A DNA stretch of 64,000 nucleotides from Anastrepha obliqua (taxonomy: Eukaryota; Arthropoda; Insecta; Diptera; Tephritidae), in NCBI RefSeq assembly GCF_027943255.1, contig NC_072897.1, positions 44,118,044-44,182,043 of the forward strand. The letters are read 5' to 3'. A program made the translations under genes and the position numbers. The notes beneath the pieces are model-generated. The model saw nothing but the letters and a program-made list of their open reading frames with translations, was not told the DNA's origin and did not search any database. Below, piece by piece: positions 34,284-46,932 of this stretch (its first letter is position 1; each line of letters starts with the position of its first letter).

Positions 34284-34425
34284 TCATATATTTTTATACG
34301 TTTATCTATATTCAAATTAAATGATTCATTCAACAAATTTCTCAAAAATAAAACTTCTGTTACTGCTTCCGACATAGCGGTATACTCTGCAAAAGTTGAA
34401 CATTTAGTTACTGTATTTTATTTAC

Positions 34426-34743
34426 GGCGGCCGCCGTAGCCGAATGGGTTGGTGCGTGATTACCATTCGGAATTCACAGAGAGGTCGTTAGTTCGAATCT
34501 CGGTGAAAGCAAAATTAATAAAAACATTTTTCTAATAGCGGTCGCCCCTCGGCAGGCAATGGCAAACCTCCGAGTGTATTTCTGCCATGAAAAAGCTCCT
34601 CATAAAAATATCTGCCGTTCGGAATCGGCTTGAAACTGTAGGTCCCTCCATTTGTGGAACAACATCAAGACGCACACCACAAATAGGAGGAGGAGCTCGG
34701 CCAAACACCTAACAGAAGTGTACGCGCCAATTATTTATTTTAT
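34426..34743 (+). mobile_element. tRNA-derived SINE (unit E)
   Basis: Same site, orientation and target duplication as in unit B, 22,923 bp from it. Confidence 0.9.
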
Positions 34744-37427
34744 TATTTTGTTTACGTGTTTTCCAATAAATCAAATTACCAAATAATCTTATTACGAATC
34801 CCGTTGTAGATTTTCGATCTACATTATCTCCTGCATAATCTGAATCAACCATACAGTCTAAATGTTCATCTTTTGTATTTTTATCTGAATACGTTAATTT
34901 TAAATCTTTAGTCTTGTATAAATATTTAAATACTCTTAAAGCATATTTAAAATGCGTTTGATTATAACAGCTTTGAAATCTACTTAAGTAATTAACGTTG
35001 TAAGCAATATCTGGCCTTGTGCCTGTACTAATGTACAATAATTCACCAATTAAATTTCTGTACTTTACTCTCTCATTGATTTCACTCGCTTGTTCTAATT
35101 TTAAATTACTTTCCATTGGAGTATCATATAATTTTGAATTTTCCAAATTGTACTTTACAGCCAAAGATTCAATATATCTTGTTTGACTTAATGTCATTGT
35201 TTTTCTGTCATCACTATAATTTATATCGATTCCTATATAATTATTAATTTTACCTAAATCTTTCATTCAAAATCTTTGCATTAAATTTCCTTTAATTTTA
35301 TCAATTTTCTTTTTATCTTGACAGCAAATCAAAAGATCATCTACGAAAACTAAAATGTATATTGGATCTTTGCCTGTGTTATTTACATACAAACAGTAGT
35401 CATAATTACTTCTGACAAAATTCATTTTTTCTACATGTTGATGAAAACACTCATACCAAGCTCTTGGACTTTCTCTCAGACCATACAACGCTTTTTGTAA
35501 TTTGCATACTTTATTTTTATCTGTTTCATAGCCTCTAGGTTGATTAATATAAACTTCAGATTTAACAGTTCCATTAAGAAAAGCTGTCTCAACATCCATT
35601 TGATCTATGAATAAATTATGTGAACAACAATAGCTTAATAAAATTTTCAAAGTTTGCATTTTGCCGACTGGCGAATAAACATTTTCAAGGTACTCCTTTT
35701 GTTGAAAACCTCTTACGACTAATCTTGCTTTATAATTTTTTCTTTTTATAAATCCATTTCACATCTATAATTTTCTTATCTTTAGGTCTTTCAAGTACTA
35801 TCCACGTTTTATTTAAACTTTCTATCTCTGAATTCATGGCCTTTTTCATTCTCTGGATTCTTGGGAGTTGATCGCCTCCTCAATGTATTAGGTACGTTTG
35901 CGTTTACATGGTTTACATAAATATGGTGTATTACAGGGTTACCAAATCTATTCACAGGATTTCTTTTTCTCTCTGACGCTCTTTTTTCAACTATTTTCTC
36001 ATTGTTATTTTGTAAAACATTTGATTCGTTATTTACTTCAGTATCATTATCAATAGCATTATCAAAACCATCTTCATTATCTTCATTTATTTCATTCAGA
36101 TCATTATCTAGATTAAAATTTACAACATTTTCATCATCAAAATTTCTGTCATCATTATTATTATTTTTTTCTAAACAAATTAATTCTGTGCCCTCTTCAA
36201 CTACTTGAACGTGTCTGGCATTAATTATTTTATTATTTACTAAGACTCTGTAACTATGATCATTGTAACCTACGAGTACACCCAATTTTGCTTTATCATC
36301 CCATTTATTTTTTCTCAAAGTTTCGGGTAATCTGACAAAAACTCTGCTTCCATAAATTTTCAAATGTTTTACATTAGGCTTTTTACCAAAAAATATTTCA
36401 TATGGTGTTTTGTTTTCTTGAGTATTGGCTATTGCACGATTTTTCAAATAAGCGACAGTTTTTATTATTTCAGGCCAAAACCTGTGATTTATTTTTGGTT
36501 CTCTTGCTAGACATCTACCAATATCCATTGCAGATCTGTTATATCTTTCCGCGACTCCATTTAATTCATGAACATATGGTGGACATGGTAATAATTCAGT
36601 TCCTTTATTTTTCGTAAATTTCGTAAAAACATTTTGCAGTTTCATCTTTACTTTTCGCGCATTTACTATAATCATCTATAAATGGAAGAAAATATTTTTT
36701 ACCACGATTACCAGAGGTATTATGTGGTCCATTTAAATCGGTATGAATTAATTCTAAAATTTCAGAAGTTTTAGTTCGCTTATTTTCGAACGGTACATTA
36801 GTCATTTTGCTTTGTATACAATTTGCACATTTCATTATATTATTTTCCAATGTTTCAGGCAATCATTCTACTAATTTGTCATTTACTAATTTGTTTAAAT
36901 ATTGAAAATTTACATGGCCTAGCGCTCTATGCCATTTTTCTTTATCTGATAGTTTAACTACATTTGCATAAATCTCATTCTTTTCTTTTTTGTGCATAAA
37001 ACTTTTCATTCTATATAATCCATCTATTTTATTAGCAACAGCTATCAACTTTCTATCATTATTATAAATTTTTGCATTTTGAGCTCTTGAAACAATTGTA
37101 CTATTTTCAGTTATTTTAGAAGAACTCAAAAAATTCTTTCCAATGCCATTAACAAAGTATACATTTTTTAGTTCAACTTCTACTTGATTATAATTAATAA
37201 TTTTTGAATAATGTCTTAACTGTTCCTATTTTTGTTGCTTTTAAATTTTTTCCATCTGGAAATCTTACTTTAATAGGATTTTTTAAATCAATATACTTAC
37301 AAAAATAATCTTCATTGTTGATGATGTGGTCTGTGCAACCACTATCCAACAACCATTCAATTTCATTTTCATTCTCACACATATCTTTCACAACATCATT
37401 CGCATTCACTTTCACCACTTGCGTTGC

Positions 37428-38503
37428 TCACGACTCAGAAGGCAGCTCCTGGTGCTGCTCGCTGGTAGATGTTGACGCCTGATGTCCTTGGCCTCTGCCG
37501 CGACCGTAACCTCGTTGCGACGCGCCTCTGCCTCTCGGTGTACCACGATGTCCTCTGGGGTTTGATTGGGCTCCTCTGCCCTGGCTGTGTTGAGATCCTT
37601 TTCCGTAGCTGCCTTGCTGTTTGTGCCAGCAGTCTCGTTGATAATGCCCAGGTTTTCCACACTGGAAGCATTATCTCATTGTCTTTGCACTAAAAGTTCT
37701 CACACTGGTCTTTTTTTCACAATCACTTTTGTTCCAGTTTTTTTCCTTAATTTTGGACATCGTATATTCGACAGTCCTTGACTCTTCAGGCACCAGTTCG
37801 ATGAAGTCTCCTATGTAGCTGTAGTTAGGTGGTTGGGCTTTTATCAGGTACCGCATTTTTCTTCTTCTTTTAATGTGGCCCCAGCTGATTTCAACTCCTT
37901 GCATGCCTTTTCGAAGTCAACGAGAAATTCGTCAACATTGCCGTAATTCCTCAATTTCACTTCTTCTAATTTTGACCTCTTGATAATTTGTAGTGAAGTT
38001 GACTGCGTTGAGTACATTTTTTCTAATTTCGACATTATTGTGTAAGTCGATGTGCACTCACTTATGTACTCTAACTGCCTGTCCGACAGAGCGCTTATCA
38101 CGATTGGCGTGGCTTTTAGGTCGCTTTTCTTCCACGTACCTTCATCGTCGGCGGCGGTCTTTTCCCGTTTTGCTGGACCTTGGCACTCCTTATACTCCAA
38201 AATGTTTAAAAGTCGAAACTTCCAGCTCGAAAAATTTGCCCCATCAAACACTGGAATACTCACGTCGTCAATTTTTGCTTGCCTAGCCATTTCTTCTTCT
38301 TCCTGAATTTTCCAATTATTTTCGATTATAGCCTTCAAGATCAGAGTCCTCTTCAAAATTTTCAAAAAACTTTTTCTCAAAAAATTCCGGTTTTCTCTGC
38401 TTAACTCGAAATCTTCTTTTTTTATTTGCTCAACTAAGTGGTCAGTTGATTTATCTTCGTCGGAAACCAAACTTTGTAGTGTCGTCTTCAATTTAGCAAA
38501 CAT
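37428..38503 (-). pseudogene. gag: gag pseudogene, unit E
   Basis: 219-codon stretch 37844-38503 and continuation 37671-37904; translation matches the unit B gag. Confidence 0.92.
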
Positions 38504-38717
38504 GTGCTAACCTCAAAATGCCTCGTGGACTTGCAGCCTTCTGGGCGATGAACATGTGCTCACTTTTAATCCAAGTGCATCAGCTTCCTGCACGGATGTT
38601 TTCCACACAATTTTCCCAAATTTCGTGTTCTAATTTTTTTCTTTTTCCGATTTCGGCACTATTTTTCCCATTCACCTGATTTTCCGCGTTTTCTCGAACC
38701 TTGCTCTGCTACCATGA

Positions 38718-38916
38718 TGTAATAACTACAAATTGGGCTCTGCCTTTAAACAAAGTGACGATGCGCTCTATTGACTGGTCAACGATTGAATAATCTTTAT
38801 TTTCACAAAGTCATGTATGTATGCACGCATGTAATTCCCGAGAGATGGCGCCAGGGGTATCAAAATCACGTTAAATATATTATTGTTATAATGTTGAATA
38901 TTCATATATTACAACA
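38718..38916 (-). repeat. Copia LTR 5, 199 bp
   Basis: 7622 bp after LTR 4. One private change (aaatatatt for aaatacatt near 38877). Confidence 0.93.
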
Positions 38917-39284
38917 CGCCTCCTTGAATTTTCTACATTTTACATCAGTATTCATTCTTACTTTACATCAAATAATTCTATTTTCAAATTTTACGCATAT
39001 CATTTCATTGTTGCTTTGTACTCTAAGGTATACAATTAATGTTTTAGTCTGCAATAACTCAAATCAACTTTAGCTCTTTTCTATTTTTCATAAATTTAAT
39101 TCTGTTTAAACTCTTTGTTAATATATTTGCTAAATTACGTTCAGAATCGATTTTTACAATATCAATTACGCCATTTTCATAATTTTCATTAATATAATAT
39201 AATGATACTGCACTTCAATGTGCTTCGAGTTTTTTGCGAAATTTCCAAATTTTGCGATTGCTACTGCGCCTGAATTATCTTCAT

Positions 39285-41932
39285 GGAGCATTCCATGGTT
39301 CGTACGGGACAGATCGTACGAATTTTTACAGTTTACAACCTTAATTATAGACAAACCATAACCTTTTAAAACGAGTTATTTAGTGCACTAATACTGCGTG
39401 GTAGTTTTCTAAACGAAACCTATTTTAAAGCACGTTTATAAAATATTCGCATATCTTTGCAAAATCAAAAAAAAAATTATATGTTCGTACGGGACAGCTC
39501 CAGTCTACCACTACTCTGAGTTATAGTGAATTAAGTGAAATTTCAGCGAAACTAATAATATTAACAAGAAAACGAAAATGACATTTGATTGTGATTGTAT
39601 TAGAGTTTATTAACACAACACAAACATTTAAAACATATTTAGTTTAAATGACTTATAGTGTAAAAATGAAAATGTTCGTACGGGACAAATTGTGTTCGTA
39701 CGGGACGCGTACGAAATTAAGCTCTTAAATTTTGATTTTAACGTTCTCTAAAGGGAAAATTTGATGCTGTTATTATTTTGAGCATGGCTTTTACATGTAA
39801 CTTCGCGCCCATTTGCTAGTATTTCGTGAAATTTGGATATTCCGGGTATAGGCTTGGACGATTCCCAGGGACGAACATCCCGAATTTTGTCAGCTATTTC
39901 GGATGCAGAAATATAAAAAATGGATGTTGAAGGAACTAATGTGGCAGCAACTTCTGCGAAATCATTCGCGTTTTGGATTACAGTATTGCTCCTTGGCTAC
40001 GGGCTTTTTGATTTGCCACCGACTCTGTCTACAACTCCCTTACCATGGGAAATGGCAAAATACTTCCATTCAAATTGTTTGCTATATATCTCAGAGAGAT
40101 ATACCAATAACGAGACCATATAACGATTTTTGAATTCAGAAGAAGGACCATCACTCCATATAACTTCTTTAATTCTTTCGCCATGATCTGCTGCAAAAAT
40201 TTTATCATACAAATATGTCACGAAGGTGAATATACTGTCTTTATCTTTTTGCTTTGTATCAGAGCATATCACAAAAGTTTTACATTGTGCCATGAGAAAT
40301 GAAGCAGCGGTAAAAGGATTAACACTTTCCCTGCTCCATAAAGCAGACTGCACCTCGTTTTGATATGCGCAAGAATAAGACATAGCGAAATCAATTTGAA
40401 GTATTCTTGCATGTTCATTATTTTTAGCGCTTTGGAATGCTTGTGCTTGTACTTTTTTTATATTTATGTGATACATGACATATGGTAAGTCGGATATAAG
40501 GTTTCCGTGTAACTCTCCAAAACTGATTTCTTCTGTCTTCAGTTTTACTCGTTGATCGTCTCCTTTTTTCGATTATATTTTTTCCTGGGTCATAAGGTAT
40601 ATTATTACTATTTTACTTCCATTTTTACATGTATCGCACACATTTCTCCAACAGCTTGAATCAAGGGCCGTATCAGAAAGAATGTTGCTCCAGTAGGAGC
40701 TATTGTAGCTTATTTTCAAACACTTCAATTTTAGAATAAAATTCTCGTGAATTTGCACTGTTCTGATGGCGTGTCTTTTAATAACATTTTTCGGTCGTAG
40801 TGCACAAAATCTAGAAAACTCTATTTTTATGTTCGGAAGCTCTTCCTTAAATATATAAAAGGCTTCTTTTAAAAATAAGATGAGGTAGTGCTTTTGTAAT
40901 GTAAGTTTTTTACCGTTAGTCCAACAGACCATTGTGTCGTTCATGCCCGGGCATGTATAAACAATGTCTGGACGAAAGTAAAAATCTTTCACCATTTTGG
41001 TGGTTTCGTCATCGTTAATTGGTTCATTTATAGATTTATTCCTAACGTTATCAATACCAAGTCCAAGTTTTTTGCCATACCCGCTACAACAGCCTTTTGT
41101 TTAGTGGGTGAACTGGGTAGACTTCGCATACATTTCTGTACAGCCCAAGCATACGTTTGCTTACATTTGTATGGAAAACATTCAGATTCGCAATCACCAA
41201 CAATATTTGAACCAGCCTCCCTGTCTTGGGTTTGGATCAACTTTCTTTCTTTTTCGTTGTTTTTGAAATCTGGACTTTTTTTTCGTTTCTCGTCTCTCCA
41301 TTTTTTATAACGTGACACGCTATGGTTGTTATTATGTTCACTAATTTTCTCCATTTTTTAGTTAAAAGAAAAATTTATATGCCGTGTTCGTACGGGACAA
41401 AATTTCATGAGTGAATATTGAACTTATTTGCGATGCAAACTGAAATCAATGCTTTACAAGTAAAAAGAGCACCAGAAGTTTGCTTTAAATGTAAAATAAT
41501 CGAAACAAATAAGTTACTCGGATGAGCACAAAAATAACTGTACAGTGTTAAGTGCGTTCGTACGGGACATCATCGAACCATTTTTTTAAAAGAGCATATC
41601 TGCGTTGTTCATAAATAAACTTTTTTTTTTAATATTACTCTATTATTCAAAATGTAAAAGTTTGTTCTTTTAACACCAATTATCAGTTTCACGCTATATG
41701 TCACACATAATGAGAACTAAGCGCTTAAACTTGACCAAATTTCGATAGAAGGAAATAAAATTTGTATGAGTTGTTTTTGTTGTTAAAAATAGATACTTCA
41801 AACTGAGGTCAAGTAAAAGGGCGATGTTTATAATGAAGATTCATATATTTTAAATACATTAACACTAATATAATCATCCGGAAATGTAATTTGTTCGGCG
41901 GTCGAAATTTACCATTTTCCATGGAATGCTCC
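39285..41932 (-). mobile_element. DNA transposon with TCAT duplication (unit F)
   Basis: Same ends and site as in unit B; shares ttcatgagtg with unit C in the right subterminal region. Confidence 0.92.
39748..41354 (-). pseudogene. Transposase pseudogene, unit F
   Basis: Pieces at 41028-41354, 40573-40995 and 39997-40476 plus a C-terminal block. Confidence 0.8.
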
Positions 41933-42074
41933 TCATATATTTTTATACGTTTATCTATATTCAAATTAAATGATTCATTCAACAAATTTCTCAAAAATAA
42001 AACTTCTGTTACTGCTTCCGACATATCGGTATACTCTGCAAAAGTTGAACATTTAGTTACTGTATTTAATTTAC

Positions 42075-42392
42075 GGCGGCCGCCGTAGCCGAATGGGTTG
42101 GTGCGTGATTACCATTCGGAATTCACAGAGAGGTCGTTAGTTCGAATCTCGGTGAAAGCAAAATTAATAAAAACATTTTTCTAATAGCGGTCGCCCCTCG
42201 GCAGGCAATGGCAAACCTCCGAGTGTATTTCTGCCATGAAAAAGCTCCTCATAAAAATATCTGCCGTTCGGAATCGGCTTGAAACTGTAGGTCCCTCCAT
42301 TTGTGGAACAACATCAAGACGCACACCACAAATAGGAGGAGGAGCTCGGCCAAACACCTAACAGAAGTGTACGCGCCAATTATTTATTTTAT
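42075..42392 (+). mobile_element. tRNA-derived SINE (unit F)
   Basis: Same site and orientation. The left target duplication reads tatttaatttac here, one more change than in the other units. Confidence 0.9.
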
Positions 42393-42660
42393 TATTTTGT
42401 TTACGTGTTTTCCAATAAATCAAATTACCAAATAATCTTATTACGAATCCCGTTGTAGATTTTCGATCTACATTATCTCCTGCATAATCTGAATCAACCA
42501 TACAGTCTAAATGTTCATCTTTTGTATTTTTATCTGAATACGTTAATTTTAAATCTTTAGTCTTGTATAAATATTTAAATACTCTTAAAGCATATTTAAA
42601 ATGCGTTTGATTATAACAGCTTTGAAATCTACTTAAGTAATTAACGTTGTAAGCAATATC

Positions 42661-42674
42661 TGCACAAGGCCAGT
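42661..42674. other. Micro-inversion in unit F
   Basis: Other units read ctggccttgtgcctgtac; unit F reads ctgcacaaggccagtac. The 12 bases gcacaaggccag are the exact reverse complement of ctggccttgtgc, with one base lost nearby. Confidence 0.85.
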
Positions 42675-45075
42675 ACTAATGTACAATAATTCACCAATTA
42701 AATTTCTGTACTTTACTCTCTCATTGATTTCACTCGCTTGTTCTAATTTTAAATTACTTTCCATTGGAGTATCATATAATTTTGAATTTTCCAAATTGTA
42801 CTTTACAGCCAAAGATTCAATATATCTTGTTTGACTTAATGTCATTGTTTTTCTGTCATCACTATAATTTATATCGATTCCTATATAATTATTAATTTTA
42901 CCTAAATCTTTCATTCAAAATCTTTGCATTAAATTTCCTTTAATTTTATCAATTTTCTTTTTATCTTGACAGCAAATCAAAAGATCATCTACGAAAACTA
43001 AAATGTATATTGGATCTTTGCCTGTGTTATTTACATACAAACAGTAGTCATAATTACTTCTGACAAAATTCATTTTTTCTACATGTTGATGAAAACACTC
43101 ATACCAAGCTCTTGGACTTTCTCTCAGACCATACAACGCTTTTTGTAATTTGCATACTTTATTTTTATCTGTTTCATAGCCTCTAGGTTGATTAATATAA
43201 ACTTCAGATTTAACAGTTCCATTAAGAAAAGCTGTCTCAACATCCATTTGATCTATGAATAAATTATGTGAACAACAATAGCTTAATAAAATTTTCAAAG
43301 TTTGCATTTTGCCGACTGGCGAATAAACATTTTCAAGGTACTCCTTTTGTTGAAAACCTCTTAGGACTAATCTTGCTTTATAATTTTTTCTTTTTATAAA
43401 TCCATTTCACATCTATAATTTTCTTATCTTTAGGTCTTTCAAGTACTATCCACGTTTTATTTAAACTTTCTATCTCTGAATTCATGGCCTTTTTCATTCT
43501 CTGGATTCTTGGGAGTTGATCGCCTCCTCAATGTATTAGGTACGTTTGCGTTTACATGGTTTACATAAATATGGTGTATTACAGGGTTACCAAATCTATT
43601 CACAGGATTTCTTTTTCTCTCTGACGCTCTTTTTTCAACTATTTTCTCATTGTTATTTTGTAAAACATTTGATTCGTTATTTACTTCAGTATCATTATCA
43701 ATAGCATTATCAAAACCATCTTCATTATCTTCATTTATTTCATTCAGATCATTATCTAGATTCAAATTTACAACATTTTCATCATCAAAATTTCTGTCAT
43801 CATTATTATTATTTTTTTCTAAACAAATTAATTCTGTGCCCTCTTCAACTACTTGAACGTGTCTGGCATTAATTATTTTATTATTTACTAAGACTCTGTA
43901 ACTATGATCATTGTAACCTACGAGTACACCCAATTTTGCTTTATCATCCCATTTATTTTTTCTCAAAGTTTCGGGTAATCTGACAAAAACTCTGCTTCCA
44001 TAAATTTTCAAATGTTTTACATTAGGCTTTTTACCAAAAAATATTTCATATGGTGTTTTGTTTTCTTGAGTATTGGCTATTGCACGATTTTTCAAATAAG
44101 CGACAGTTTTTATTATTTCAGGCCAAAACCTGTGATTTATTTTTGGTTCTCTTGCTAGACATCTACCAATATCCATTGCAGATCTGTTATATCTTTCCGC
44201 GACTCCATTTAATTCATGAACATATGGTGGACATGGTAATAATTCAGTTCCTTTATTTTTCGTAAATTTCGTAAAAACATTTTGCAGTTTCATCTTTACT
44301 TTTCGCGCATTTACTATAATCAACTATAAATGGAAGAAAATATTTTTTACCACGATTACCAGAGGTATTATGTGGTCCATTTAAATCGGTATGAATTAAT
44401 TCTAAAATTTCAGAAGTTTTAGTTCGCTTATTTTCGAACGGTACATTAGTCATTTTGCTTTGTATACAATTTGCACATTTCATTATATTATTTTCCAATG
44501 TTTCAGGCAATCATTCTACTAATTTGTCATTTACTAATTTGTTTAAATATTGAAAATTTACATGGCCTAGCGCTCTATGCCATTTTTCTTTATCTGATAG
44601 TTTAACTACATTTGCATAAATCTCATTCTTTTCTTTTTTGTGCATAAAACTTTTCATTCTATATAATCCATCTATTTTATTAGCAACAGCTATCAACTTT
44701 CTATCATTATTATAAATTTTTGCATTTTGACCTCTTGAAACAATTGTACTATTTTCAGTTATTTTAGAAGAACTCAAAAAATTCTTTCCAATGCCATTAA
44801 CAAAGTATACATTTTTTAGTTCAACTTCTACTTGATTATAATTAATAATTTTTGAATAATGTCTTAACTGTTCCTATTTTTGTTGCTTTTAAATTTTTTC
44901 CATCTGGAAATCTTACTTTAATAGGATTTTTTAAATCAATATACTTACAAAAATAATCTTCATTGTTGATGATGTGGTCTGTGCAACCACTATCCAACAA
45001 CCATTCAATTTCATTTTCATTCTCACACATATCTTTCACAACATCATTCGCATTCACTTTCACCACTTGCGTTGC

Positions 45076-46151
45076 TCACGACTCAGAAGGCAGCTCCTGG
45101 TGCTGCTTGCTGGTAGATGTTGACGCCTGATGTCCTTGGCCTCTGCCGCGACCGTAACCTCGTTGCGACGCGCCTCTGCCTCTCGGTGTACCACGATGTC
45201 CTCTGGGGTTTGATTGGGCTCCTCTGCCCTGGCTGTGTTGAGATCCTTTTCCGTAGCTGCCTTGCTGTTTGTGCCAGCAGTCTCGTTGATAATGCCCAGG
45301 TTTTCCACACTGGAAGCATTATCTCATTGTCTTTGCACTAAAAGTTCTCACACTGGTCTTTTTTTCACAATCACTTTTGTTCCAGTTTTTTTCCTTAATT
45401 TTGGACATCGTATATTCGACAGTCCTTGACTCTTCAGGCACCAGTTCGATGAAGTCTCCTATGTAGCTGTAGTTAGGTGGTTGGGCTTTTATCAGGTACC
45501 GCATTTTTCTTCTTCTTTTAATGTGGCCCCAGCTGATTTCAACTCCTTGCATGCCTTTTCGAAGTCAACGAGAAATTCGTCAACATTGCCGTAATTCCTC
45601 AATTTCACTTCTTCTAATTTTGACCTCTTGATAATTTGTAGTGAAGTTGACTGCGTTGAGTACATTTTTTCTAATTTCGACATTATTGTGTAAGTCGATG
45701 TGCACTCACTTATGTACTCTAACTGCCTGTCCGACAGAGCGCTTATCACGATTGGCGTGGCTTTTAGGTCGCTTTTCTTCCACGTACCTTCATCGTCGGC
45801 GGCGGTCTTTTCCCGTTTTGCTGGACCTTGGCACTCCTTATACTCCAAAATGTTTAAAAGTCGAAACTTCCAGCTCGAAAAATTTGCCCCATCAAACACT
45901 GGAATACTCACGTCGTCAATTTTTGCTTGCCTAGCCATTTCTTCTTCTTCCTGAATTTTCCAATTATTTTCGATTATAGCCTTCAAGATCAGAGTCCTCT
46001 TCAAAATTTTCAAAAAACTTTTTCTCAAAAAATTCCGGTTTTCTCTGCTTAACTCGAAATCTTCTTTTTTTATTTGCTCAACTAAGTGGTCAGTTGATTT
46101 ATCTTCGTCGGAAACCAAACTTTGTAGTGTCGTCTTCAATTTAGCAAACAT
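45076..46151 (-). pseudogene. gag: gag pseudogene, unit F
   Basis: 219-codon stretch 45492-46151 and continuation 45319-45552; knuckle-tail variant shared with C and I. Confidence 0.92.
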
Positions 46152-46365
46152 GTGCTAACCTCAAAATGCCTCGTGGACTTGCAGCCTTCTGGGCGATGAA
46201 CATGTGCTCACTTTTAATCCAAGTGCATCAGCTTCCTGCACGGATGTTTTCCACACAATTTTCCCAAATTTCGTGTTCTAATTTTTTTCTTTTTCCGATT
46301 TCGGCACTATTTTTCCCATTCACCTGATTTTCCGCGTTTTCTCGAACCTTGCTCTGCTACCATGA

Positions 46366-46564
46366 TGTAATAACTACAAATTGGGCTCTGCCTTTAAACA
46401 AAGTGACGATGCGCTCTATTGACTGGTCAACGATTGAATAATCTTTATTTTCACAAAGTCATGTATGTATGCACGCATGTAATTCCCGAGAGATGGCGCC
46501 AGGGGTATCAAAATCACGTTAAATACATTATTGTTATAATGTTGAATATTCATATATTACAACA
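46366..46564 (-). repeat. Copia LTR 6, 199 bp
   Basis: 7648 bp after LTR 5. Confidence 0.93.
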
Positions 46565-46932
46565 CGCCTCCTTGAATTTTCTACATTTTACATCAGTATT
46601 CATTCTTACTTTACATCAAATAATTCTATTTTCAAATTTTACGCATATCATTTCATTGTTGCTTTGTACTCTAAGGTATACAATTAATGTTTTAGTCTGC
46701 AATAACTCAAATCAACTTTAGCTCTTTTCTATTTTTCATAAATTTAATTCTGTTTAAACTCTTTGTTAATATATTTGCTAAATTACGTTCAGAATCGATT
46801 TTTACAATATCAATTACGCCATTTTCATAATTTTCATTAATATAATATAATGATACTGCACTTCAATGTGCTTCGAGTTTTTTGCGAAATTTCCAAATTT
46901 TGCGATTGCTACTGCGCCTGAATTATCTTCAT

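Larger units (their letters stand above)
31437..37418 (-). pseudogene. pol: pol pseudogene, unit E
   Basis: Protease 37194-37418, pre-integrase 36863-37129, integrase core 36605-36862, integrase C-half 35809-36675, RT 35267-35659, RT-RNase H from 35266 to the SINE. No private break seen. Confidence 0.92.
31295..38717 (-). mobile_element. Copia unit E, internal region
   Basis: A unit of 7622 bp from LTR to LTR. It is short because 27 bp are missing inside the transposon (about 33250). Otherwise like unit B. Confidence 0.94.
39059..45066 (-). pseudogene. pol: pol pseudogene, unit F
   Basis: Protease 44842-45066, pre-integrase 44511-44777 (RGQNAK), integrase core 44253-44510 (FIVDYSK), integrase C-half 43457-44323 (VVNLNLDN), RT 42915-43307, RT-RNase H 42633-42914. 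The last piece ends early because the micro-inversion shifts the frame after YISTG. Confidence 0.92.
38917..46365 (-). mobile_element. Copia unit F, internal region
   Basis: Full-length unit that shares the diagnostic variants of unit C. It carries a private micro-inversion in the RT-RNase H connection at 42661-42674. Confidence 0.94.
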
